Shown: positions 7,208 through 13,826 of the stretch, in pieces
Position numbering within the stretch: position 1 is the first letter of the stretch
Layout: each line of letters opens with the position of its first letter
Assembly: GCA_020028535.1 (NCBI GenBank)
Contig: JAIBHM010000080.1
Coordinates: 1-14,560, forward strand
Source: Armatimonadota bacterium
GTDB lineage: Bacteria > Sysuimicrobiota > Sysuimicrobiia > Sysuimicrobiales > Kaftiobacteriaceae
Direction: 5' to 3'
Length of the DNA stretch: 14,560 bases
Position numbers and translations under genes: made by a program
Notes under the pieces: model-generated
What the model was told of the DNA's origin: nothing
Databases searched by the model: none
What the model saw: the letters and a program-made list of their open reading frames with translations, nothing else

Positions 7208-7597
7208 CTCGTCCGTCCCGATGCGGAATCTCTTGCCGCTGCGGAGCGTCACCTCCACCGCCTCTAGACCGGACACGTTGTAGACCCAGTAGCGCCCCAC
7301 CCAGCGAATTCCCCATCCCACGTACCAGGGGTTACGCACGGCACGGACGGAGGCGATGTCCCGCAGCGGCCACCGCCACCGGGGGAAGCCCGGGCCGAAC
7401 CAGATCGTCAGCGCGCCCTCCCGCAGTTCGACCGTGAGCCGGGAGAAGACGAGAGCAAGCAGGACGAATAGCGCAAGCGCTGCCCACTCCGCCGGCGCAA
7501 TGCCGCCGGAGCCGAACGCAACGACCACAATGAGGAGCATGGCTCCGAGAAGGGCAAGGACGAGATACCCAACCTGCGTGTGGCGGTAGGGCAGCAA
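7166..7597 (-). CDS. Small membrane protein with PH-like domain
   Basis: A 143-residue protein of unknown function. Residues 11-28 and 36-52 are two hydrophobic membrane segments separated by a short GSGGIAPAE turn. Residues about 55-140 look like a bacterial PH-like domain of beta strands (LTVELREGALTIWFGPGF, WPLRDIASVRAV, AVEVTLRSGKRFRIGTDEPEALLAAL), with an aromatic-rich loop (WYVGWGIRWVGRYWVYN). The start is TTG at 7597, with GGAG about 12 nt upstream. The gene begins 18 bp after the acyl-CoA synthetase stop and is probably co-transcribed with it. The domain reading comes from pattern only, and no role can be assigned. Confidence 0.8.
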   Translation of the reverse strand: MLPYRHTQVGYLVLALLGAMLLIVVVAFGSGGIAPAEWAALALFVLLALVFSRLTVELREGALTIWFGPGFPRWRWPLRDIASVRAVRNPWYVGWGIRWVGRYWVYNVSGLEAVEVTLRSGKRFRIGTDEPEALLAALQRARS

Positions 7598-7615
7598 GGC
7601 GGAGACGAACTCCAG

Positions 7616-9425
7616 TCAGTCGTGGTACAGGCCGGCGATCAACTCTGCGAACTTCTCGCAAACGACCTTGCGCTTTACTTTCATCGTCGGCGTGACTTCG
7701 CCGTCTTCGTGGTACAGGCGCTTCGGCAGCAGCGCGAACTTCTTCGGTGCGGTTGACCTGATCTACCTCCGCCGCGATGAGCTTGCGCACATCGGGACTC
7801 TGCGTCAGATCGGTGTAGGTCGTAAACGACACATGGTGCTCCTGCGCCCACTTGCTGACGTTGTCTTCGTCGAGCACGATCAGCGCGACCAGGTACTTCT
7901 TCCCATCGCCGATCACTACCGCGTCGTTGATGAAAGGGCTGAACTTGAGCTTGTTCTCGATGTATTGCGGGGCGATGTTTTTCCCGTAGGCGTTGATGAA
8001 AATGTCCTTCTTGCGGTCGGTGATCTTCAGATTCCCTTCCGCATCGAACTCCCCCACGTCGCCGCTGTGCAACCAGCCGTCGATGATCGTCCTCGCGGTG
8101 AGCTCCGGGTCTTTGAAGTATCCTTGAAAGACACCCGGGCTGCGCACGAGGATCTCCCCGTCCTCATCGACCCGCACCTCGATCCCGCCGATCGGCTTTC
8201 CCACGGTGCCCAGTTTCACGTCGCCGACCGGGTGAGCGGTTGTCAGACCTGAGCCTTCCGTCTGCCCGTAGATCTCCCGGATCTCGACGCCGATTCCCCA
8301 AAAAAACCGCAGCACGTCGGGCGAAATCGGCGCCGCAGCTGACAGCGCGACGCGCGCCCGATCCAGCCCGATCCGGTGGCAGAGCGGCGCCAGGACGGCC
8401 GCTCTCGCCACTGCGTATGCAGCCCGGAGCCAGAACGGCACCGGCCTCCGCTCCAATCTGGCTGCGGCGTAGGCCCCGCCGATTCGGGTGGCGAGCGCGA
8501 AGGCCACGCGTTTGGGCAGGTCGGCCTCCTTCATGCCCAGCACGATGCCGGAGTGCAGCTTCTCCCAGATGCGCGGCACAGCGAAGATGACCGTGGGCCG
8601 GACTTCGCGCAGGTTGTGCGGCACCGTGTCCAGGTTCTCGGCGAAGTTTACCGTGCACCCGGAGTACACCGGGATCGTGATCGAAAACGACCGCTCCGCG
8701 ATGTGCGCCAGCGGCAGGTAGGACAATAACTCATCGCCCTCTCTCGCGGGGATACAGGTGGCGGTCGCCTGGCGGACCTGCCACATGATGCTGCGGTGAC
8801 TGAGCATCGCGCCTTTGGGCGGACCCGTCGTCCCCGAGGTGTAGATCAGCAGGGCGGTGTCATCGGGTTTGATCGCCGCCATCCGCCGCTCGATCTCGCC
8901 CGGGTGCGCGCGCTCATGCTGTTCACCCAACCGGAGAAACTCGCCGATCATCATCACCGTGGGGTCGGAGAACGTCCGCAACCCTTCCGGATCCATGACG
9001 ATGACATGTTGCAGGCGCGGCAGCGCCTGCCGCACCTCCAGCACCTTGTCCAACTGCTCCTCGCCTTCGACGATGATGAACCGTGACTCAGAGTGGTCCA
9101 GGATGTAGTGCACCTGGTCGGCGCTGTTCGAGGCGTAGATGCCGACCGTCACCCCGGCGGCGGCCTGAATGCCCAGGTCGCCATATAGCCACTCGGGCCG
9201 GTTCTCGCCGAGGATCGCGACGCGGTCGCCGGGCTGGAGACCGAGCGCAACCAGGGCGTGCCCGACCCAACGCACGTTGCGGGCGTAGTCCGCCCACGTG
9301 ATCCGGCGCCAGATGCCGAATTCTTTGCGGCGCAGCGCCACGCTATCGCGCAGCCGCACCGCGTTGGCAAAGAAGACCGCAGGAATCGTCTCCGCCGCGG
9401 CGCGGACATCCTGTACGAGGGCCAT
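7616..9425 (-). CDS. Long-chain-type acyl-CoA synthetase (AMP-binding), frameshifted near 7745
   Basis: This enzyme activates a carboxylic acid to an acyl-CoA via an acyl-adenylate. The main frame has the P-loop YTSGTTGPPKGAMLSH (195-210), YLPLAHIAER (236-245), ALSAAAPIS (360-368), IYGQTEGSG (385-393), GWLHSGDVGEFDAEG (450-464) and DRKKDIFINAYGKNIAP (470-486), typical of the FAA1/FadD15-like long-chain group. After Thr560 the frame changes at about 7745: reading KKFALLPKRLYHEDGE then TPTMKVKR, ending at TGA 7616-7618, restores the expected C-terminus and gives about 602 residues. The restored part includes the C-terminal lysine region needed for adenylation. Without the shift the frame runs on to 7332 through unrelated sequence. 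One extra base or two missing bases would explain it. It is divergent from the SDR operon across 62 bp. Substrate chain length cannot be told. Confidence 0.88.
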
Positions 9426-9450
9426 GGTGCCTAAGCACTACTACGGCGGG

Positions 9451-9463
9451 AAGGGAACCCCTT
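9451..9463. promoter_or_regulatory. Short inverted repeat in the acyl-CoA synthetase / SDR divergent gap
   Basis: AAGGG-AAC-CCCTT (9451-9463) lies in the middle of the 62-bp gap between two divergent operons of related acyl-CoA function. A second small one, GTGC-CTAA-GCAC, is at 9427-9438. Either could be a repressor half-site pair, for example for a TetR- or GntR-type acyl-CoA-responsive regulator, but arms of 4-5 bp occur by chance often and no regulator gene is nearby. Confidence 0.25.
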
Positions 9464-9487
9464 TGGCTCGTAGAAGGTCCACCCCGC

Positions 9488-10264
9488 ATGCGCTCCTCGC
9501 AGGAGCTGTTCTCCCTCACCGGCCGCACCGCGCTCGTGACGGGCGGCTCTCGCGGACTTGGGTTGGAAATCGCGGAAGGGTTGGGGCAGTCGGGCGCGCG
9601 CGTCGCCATCACGGCACGACGGCGCGAGTGGCTGGACGAAGCCGAACGAACGCTGCGCGCGCAGGACATTGATTGCCTCGCGCTGACCGGCGACGTCTCC
9701 GACAGCGGTGAGGTCGTGCGTGTGGTGGACGAGGTCGAGCGGGCCTTCGAGCGCATCGACATTCTCGTGAACGCCGCAGGCCGGACGTGGGGCGCTCCGG
9801 CGGAGGAGATGCCGCTTGAGCGGTGGCGTGAGGTCATGGACGCCAACGCCACGGGCACGTTTCTGATGTGCCAGACGGTGGGGCGCGGGATGATCGGCCG
9901 CAGGTTCGGCCGGATCATCAACGTCGCCTCGCTCGCAGGGCTCTCCGGGCAGCCGCCTGAGGTGATGGATGCCGTGGGTTACAGCGCCAGCAAGGGCGCG
10001 ATTATCGCATTGACCAGGGACCTGGCAGTGAAGTGGGCGCGCCATGGCATCACCGTCAACGCCATCGCGCCGGGGTGGTTTCCCACACGCATGTCGGAGA
10101 AAGTCATCGAGCGCGCCGGACAAGCGCTCACTTCGCTAATCCCGATGGGCCGGGTCGGGCGGGCGGGCGAGATTAAAGGGGCGGCCGTGTTTCTCGCCTC
10201 GGACGCCGCCAGCTACATCACCGGCCAGGTCTTCGCGATCGACGGAGGGCTGCTGGCGCAATGA
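9488..10264 (+). CDS. Short-chain dehydrogenase/reductase, FabG-like
   Basis: A 258-residue classical SDR, NAD(P)-dependent, probably oxidising or reducing a hydroxyl/keto group on an acyl-CoA or related molecule. Visible marks are the cofactor motif TGGSRGLG (18-25), GDV (68-70), NAAG (95-98), and the catalytic set Asn120, Ser148 in NVASLAG, and Tyr165/Lys169 in YSASK. NAIAPGWFPTRM (191-202) and the C-terminal FAIDGG are also family marks. ATG 9488 has AGAAGG 10 nt upstream. The stop overlaps the thiolase start (ATGA), a sign of translational coupling. The coupling to a thiolase suggests a 3-hydroxyacyl-CoA dehydrogenase role, but FabG-like, gluconate or steroid dehydrogenases look alike at this level. 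Confidence 0.93.
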   Translation: MRSSQELFSLTGRTALVTGGSRGLGLEIAEGLGQSGARVAITARRREWLDEAERTLRAQDIDCLALTGDVSDSGEVVRVVDEVERAFERIDILVNAAGRTWGAPAEEMPLERWREVMDANATGTFLMCQTVGRGMIGRRFGRIINVASLAGLSGQPPEVMDAVGYSASKGAIIALTRDLAVKWARHGITVNAIAPGWFPTRMSEKVIERAGQALTSLIPMGRVGRAGEIKGAAVFLASDAASYITGQVFAIDGGLLAQ

Positions 10265-11391
10265 GAGACGTCGTGATCGTCGAGGCGGTGCGGACGCCGA
10301 TCGGGCGGCGCAATGGGGCGCTCGCCGGGATTCGTGCGGACGATCTGCTCGCCTCGGTCCTGGGGGAGGTGGTGCGCCGCGCCGGCATCGAGCCGGCGCT
10401 CGTTGAGGACGTCATCGCGGGGTGCGTCACCCAGACAGGCGAACAAGGCGCCAACGTGGCGCGGACGGGCGTGCTGCTCGCGGGGTTCCCCGTCGAGGTG
10501 GCCGCCACGTCGGTCAACCGGCAGTGCGGCAGCAGTCACCAGGCCATCCACTTCGCGGCGCAGGCGATTGCGAGCGGGGACGAAGACGTGGTCATGGCCG
10601 CCGGCGTGGAGAGCATGAGCCGCGTGCCGCTCGGCAGCGACTACGGTGAGTGGAACCCGCGCCTGATGGAACGCCATCAGCTTGTGCATCAAGGCGTGGC
10701 GGCGGAACTCCTGGTCAAACGCTACGGTCTCACACGCGAGGAGTGTGATCGTTACAGTCTGGAGTCGCATCGTCGTGCCGGCGAGGCCACCGATGACGGA
10801 CGATTCCAACGAGAGATCCTCCCCCTGTCGAGCAACGGTGGGAAGACCGTCCGCGCCGACGAAGGCATTCGCCGGGACACCTCGCTCGAGAAGCTCGCCG
10901 CGTTGCAGCCCGCGTTCCAGACGGATGGCGTCGTCACCGCCGGGAATTCTTCGCAGATTAGCGACGGGGCAGCCGCGTTGCTGCTGATGAGCGCACAGCG
11001 TGCCAGCGCACTCGGTCTCCGGCCGCGGGCGCGCATCGTGGCCCGCACCGTGGTGGGAAGCGATCCCGTCATCATGTTCACAGGCGTAGCGCCGGCCACA
11101 CGCCGCGCACTCGACCGGTCGAACCTGCGCATCTCGGACATCGACGTCGTCGAAATCAGTGAAGCCTTCGCTCCGGTGGTGCTGGCGTGGGCGTCCGAGG
11201 TGGAACCCGACATGGCACGGGTGAATCCCAACGGCGGCGCCATCGCGCTCGGGCACCCGGTCGGCGCGTCCGGCGCGAGGCTAATGACGACGCTGCTGCA
11301 CGAGCTGGAGCGCCGCGGCGGCCGCTACGGCCTCCAAGTTGTGTGCATCGGGTGGGGGATGGCTACCGCGACCGTGGTCGAGCGACTCTGA
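10261..11391 (+). CDS. Thiolase family acyl-CoA acetyltransferase
   Basis: A 376-residue thiolase, expected to cleave a 3-ketoacyl-CoA with CoA or run the reverse condensation. The N-terminal DVVIVEAVRTPIGRRNGAL, the nucleophile Cys89 in VNRQCGSSHQA, AAGVESMSRVP (113-123), GNSSQISDGAAA (228-239) and the catalytic His332 in NGGAIALGHPVGASGARLM are all present. The C-terminal half, with LMTTLLHELERRGGRYGLQ, resembles the FadA5/FadA6-type thiolases of steroid and branched-chain breakdown. Two positions are odd: the usual NEAF Asn is Ser300 (ISEAF), and the usual C-x-G-G-G around the second catalytic Cys (Cys362) reads CIGWG. It overlaps the SDR gene by 4 bp and is followed after 7 bp by the MBL gene. 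Confidence 0.94.
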   Translation: MRDVVIVEAVRTPIGRRNGALAGIRADDLLASVLGEVVRRAGIEPALVEDVIAGCVTQTGEQGANVARTGVLLAGFPVEVAATSVNRQCGSSHQAIHFAAQAIASGDEDVVMAAGVESMSRVPLGSDYGEWNPRLMERHQLVHQGVAAELLVKRYGLTREECDRYSLESHRRAGEATDDGRFQREILPLSSNGGKTVRADEGIRRDTSLEKLAALQPAFQTDGVVTAGNSSQISDGAAALLLMSAQRASALGLRPRARIVARTVVGSDPVIMFTGVAPATRRALDRSNLRISDIDVVEISEAFAPVVLAWASEVEPDMARVNPNGGAIALGHPVGASGARLMTTLLHELERRGGRYGLQVVCIGWGMATATVVERL

Positions 11392-11398
11392 CCTTCGG

Positions 11399-12346
11399 AT
11401 GAAGGTCCATCGGATTGAACTTCCCACGCCCTTCCCCGTCGGACCGGTCAACGCATACCTCATCGAGGGCGATCCGCTGACCCTGGTGGATGCCGGGCCA
11501 AAGACTCCTGAGGTCCAGGCGGCGCTCGAAACGGGCATCGGCGCAACCGGCCGTAGGATCGAGGACATCCGCCGCGTCATCCTGACTCACGGGCACGTGG
11601 ACCACTTCGGGAACGCGATGTGGGTCACAGGACGCTCCGGCGCTGAGCTCTTTGCCCACCCTGCCGACGGACCGAAGTTTGCCGGCGAGCGCTGGGTGGC
11701 CGAGAATTTGGGCAAACACTTCACCCTCGCCGGGATGCCGCCCACCTTCCTGGACGCGTTCATCGATCGCATGCGGGCGATCCGGGCGTTGGTCGATCCT
11801 GTAACGGCATACCATCCGCTTCAGGATGGAGATTCGGTAGCGATTGGGGCAGAAAGTCTGCGGGTGCTGCATTGCCCCGGCCACTCCCTGGGTCACATCT
11901 GTCTCTTTCATCAAGAAGGCGCGTTGATCGCAGGAGACCTGCTGCTGGAAGGCATCAGCCCGAACCCCATCGTCGAGTTCAGTCATGACGGGAAGCGAAT
12001 CCCGACACTGCCCCAGTACCTGCAATCCCTGCGGCGCGTGCTGCTCCTCAATTGCGAGCTGGCCTACCCCGGCCATGGAGGCACGATTACGAACCCGGGC
12101 GCCCGCATCCGGGAGTTGATCAGCCTCCACGAACAGCGTAAGGAGGAGATCCTGCGGCGGCTGGGCCCTGAACCGAAGACACTTTTTGCCCTGGCTCAGG
12201 AGCTGTATCAAAACCTCGATGTGATCAACATGATGCTGGCTGTCTCAGAGGTGGTTGGCCACCTCGATCTGCTGCTCGAGGAGAACCGGGTAACCGCGAC
12301 CCGCCGCGGCCATGCCCTCATATTCCGGGCCAAATCGCCCCGTTAG
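11399..12346 (+). CDS. Metallo-beta-lactamase-fold hydrolase (LACTB2-like)
   Basis: A 315-residue MBL-fold enzyme, third gene of the SDR-thiolase operon. Metal-binding residues are all visible: HGHVDH (His64, His66, Asp68, His69), His162 in CPGHSLGH, Asp180 in IAGDLLL, and His226 in YPGHGG. After the catalytic domain, residues about 240-300 form a helical tail (RKEEILRRLGPEPKTLFALAQELY through VVGHLDLLLEE) that resembles the winged-helix extension of LACTB2-type enzymes. ATG 11399 gives the natural N-terminus MKVHRIELPTPFPVGPVNAYLI; an upstream in-frame ATG at 11339 lies inside the thiolase and is unlikely. Family members hydrolyse nucleic acids, thioesters or lactones. The operon context favours an ester or thioester, but this is inference. 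Confidence 0.92.
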   Translation: MKVHRIELPTPFPVGPVNAYLIEGDPLTLVDAGPKTPEVQAALETGIGATGRRIEDIRRVILTHGHVDHFGNAMWVTGRSGAELFAHPADGPKFAGERWVAENLGKHFTLAGMPPTFLDAFIDRMRAIRALVDPVTAYHPLQDGDSVAIGAESLRVLHCPGHSLGHICLFHQEGALIAGDLLLEGISPNPIVEFSHDGKRIPTLPQYLQSLRRVLLLNCELAYPGHGGTITNPGARIRELISLHEQRKEEILRRLGPEPKTLFALAQELYQNLDVINMMLAVSEVVGHLDLLLEENRVTATRRGHALIFRAKSPR

Positions 12347-12427
12347 TGCCCGGTTGCCTCCCTGTAAAGCGGGGAAAGTACCCGCCTGCCGGCCTCTGGT
12401 CTGTTTCTTGCTACTACTCCAGCTGTA

Positions 12428-12616
12428 ATGAGGCGTATCGTCACGACCACGGTCTCCGGAGCGGAACTATATCCGTCGGCCCGCGATTTGTTCCGGCGGG
12501 CCCAGAAGTCCCTCGACTCACGGCCTCGCCGCATCGCCCTGGCCTGGATCCTGGCGGGAGCCCTCGCGGCTGTCCTGGGCCGGCGCATTATTTCCTGGAT
12601 CGACTACAACATCTAA
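12428..12616 (+). CDS. Probable small single-pass membrane protein (62 aa)
   Basis: A 62-residue reading frame. Residues 1-35 are polar and basic (AELYPSARDLFRRAQKSLDSRPRR) and residues about 36-56 are hydrophobic (IALAWILAGALAAVLGRRII), giving a one-segment membrane protein with a positively charged N-terminal side. Third codon positions are mostly G or C, as in the neighbouring real genes, which supports coding. There is no clear ribosome site before the ATG. It lies 81 bp after the MBL gene and about 200 bp before fabH, so it may have its own promoter. No family was recognised. Confidence 0.5.
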   Translation: MRRIVTTTVSGAELYPSARDLFRRAQKSLDSRPRRIALAWILAGALAAVLGRRIISWIDYNI

Positions 12617-12811
12617 CCTTCCTGACAAATGGCGTCCCCCAAAAAAGATGAAGGGGATCCGGACAACCCCCCTCCGCTGCGGTGCTTAAAGCCCTTGATG
12701 CCCATTTTGTACCCCTTCAAACCAACGGAAGATGAAATGTCACAATTGAGGGATGATAGAGCTGCTCGATGAGACCCGCGCCAGGAACCCTTTCCCGCAC
12801 ACTCGAACCTG
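12617..12811. other. Non-coding stretch upstream of fabH
   Basis: About 195 bases with no convincing gene and lower GC than their surroundings. The stretch contains a run of six A (12641-12646), an 8-bp inverted repeat TGAAGGGG (12649-12656) / CCCCTTCA (12712-12719), and GGGG-N10-CCCC (12653-12670). It most likely holds the fabH promoter, but no good -35/-10 pair was found. A 19-codon frame from ATG 12753 ends in a TGA (12810-12812) that overlaps ATG 12812; it may be chance. Confidence 0.4.
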
Positions 12812-12813
12812 AT

Positions 12814-12817
12814 GGAG
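12814..12817 (+). promoter_or_regulatory. Ribosome binding site that decides the fabH start
   Basis: GGAG here is 6 nt from GTG 12824, an ideal spacing. It overlaps the ATG at 12812 and sits directly against the ATG at 12818, so it cannot serve either of those. This supports GTG 12824 as the start. Confidence 0.6.
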
Positions 12818-12823
12818 ATGTCT

Positions 12824-13816
12824 GTGCAGCCTGTCCGTGCAACGATCCAAGGCCTCGGCGTCTGCATTCCCACCCGCATTCTCACCAACGACGATCTGGC
12901 ACGGATGGTCGATACCACTGACGAATGGATCACCGCCAGAACCGGTATCAAGCGCCGCCACCTCGCCGAGCCCGACCAGGCGACGTCCGACCTCGCCCTC
13001 ATCGCTGCACAGCGCGCGCTTGCGCAGGCGCGGGTTGCCCCCGACGACCTGGACCTCATCGTGGTCGGCACCGCGACGCCCGATATGTACTTCCCCGCGA
13101 CCGCCTGCCTCGTGCAGGAGCGCCTGGGCGCAAAACAGGCCGGTGCCTTTGATTTGCTCGCCGCCTGTTCGAGTTTCGTATACGGCCTGATCACCGCCGC
13201 CCAGTTGATCCAGTCGGGCGGGATCCGCCGGGCACTGGTCATCGGCGCCGAAACCCTGAGCCGGCTTCTCGACTGGGAAGACCGCCGCACCTGTGTCCTC
13301 ATCGGAGACGGCGCAGGCGCAGCCGTCGTCGGTCCCTCGACCGGTAATGCCGGATTCTACAGCGGGAGCGTGGGCGCCGACGGCTCAGCAGGCGACGTAC
13401 TGAAGGTCACCGCAGGCGGATCTCGCATGCCGATCACGGCGGACGCCATCGAGCGCAAGCTGCACCGGGCGTACATGGACGGCCAGGCTGTCTTCAAGCT
13501 GGCGGTGCGGACGATTCCGACGCTGATTCGCCGGACGGTGGATCGAGCCGGCTGGACGTTGGAACAGGTCGACCGCATCGTGCCGCATCAGGCGAACCTG
13601 CGCATCATTGATGCCATGCGGGAACAGTTGGGTGTCCCTGCAGACAAGTTCGAGGTGAACATCCAGGAGTACGGCAACACCTCGGCGGCGAGTGTCCCCA
13701 TCGCCCTATGGGAAGCGGTGGAAGCGGGCCGTATCCGCGAGGGGGACCGTATCGTGCTGGCCGCCTTTGGCGGGGGCTTCACCTACGCTGCGTGCGCGTT
13801 GATCTGGGGGATCTAA
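12824..13816 (+). CDS. fabH: 3-oxoacyl-[ACP] synthase III family protein (FabH)
   Basis: A ketoacyl synthase III of 330 residues from GTG 12824 (334 from ATG 12812). Such enzymes condense an acyl-CoA with malonyl-ACP to start fatty-acid synthesis. Counting from the GTG, the catalytic triad is visible: Cys115 in LLAACSSFVYGL, His255 in IVPHQANLRII, and Asn285 in EYGNTSAASVPIAL. Other marks are TTDEWITARTGIKRRH near the start, GDGAGAAVVG (161-170) and the C-terminal AAFGGGFTYAA. The GTG start gives an N-terminus (VQPVRATIQGLG) that begins where FabH proteins usually do and has GGAG at the correct spacing. It stands alone rather than beside acpP, fabD or fabG, so a starter-unit or specialised acyl role is possible. 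It is convergent with the Lhr-like gene. Confidence 0.93.
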   Translation: MQPVRATIQGLGVCIPTRILTNDDLARMVDTTDEWITARTGIKRRHLAEPDQATSDLALIAAQRALAQARVAPDDLDLIVVGTATPDMYFPATACLVQERLGAKQAGAFDLLAACSSFVYGLITAAQLIQSGGIRRALVIGAETLSRLLDWEDRRTCVLIGDGAGAAVVGPSTGNAGFYSGSVGADGSAGDVLKVTAGGSRMPITADAIERKLHRAYMDGQAVFKLAVRTIPTLIRRTVDRAGWTLEQVDRIVPHQANLRIIDAMREQLGVPADKFEVNIQEYGNTSAASVPIALWEAVEAGRIREGDRIVLAAFGGGFTYAACALIWGI

Positions 13817-13826
13817 CCCCGAGATC
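13801..13826. terminator. Stem-loop at the fabH / lhr convergent junction
   Basis: GATCTGGGG (13801-13809) pairs with CCCC (13817-13820) and AGATC (13822-13826), giving nine pairs with one bulged G at 13821 and a 7-nt loop. It spans the fabH stop and the 9-bp gap, and reaches the stop codon of the convergent gene. There is no T-run, so the bidirectional terminator role rests on its position. Confidence 0.45.

Noticed and set aside
7332..7615. C-terminal extension of the acyl-CoA synthetase frame past the frameshift
   Set aside because: No family resemblance, and it overlaps the PH-like protein on the same strand. The expected C-terminus is found in the shifted frame ending at 7616.
12369..12385. 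Small hairpin GCGGG-N7-CCCGC after the MBL gene as a terminator
   Set aside because: The stem has only five pairs and is not followed by a T-run; such stems are expected by chance in GC-rich DNA.
12641..12670. Minus-strand GGGG-N10-CCCC stem followed by a run of T, resembling a terminator
   Set aside because: The stem is only four pairs and no minus-strand gene ends nearby, so there is nothing for it to terminate.
12613..13302. 229-codon minus-strand frame opposite the start of fabH
   Set aside because: Ser/Arg-rich shadow without motifs; fabH on the plus strand has its full catalytic triad.
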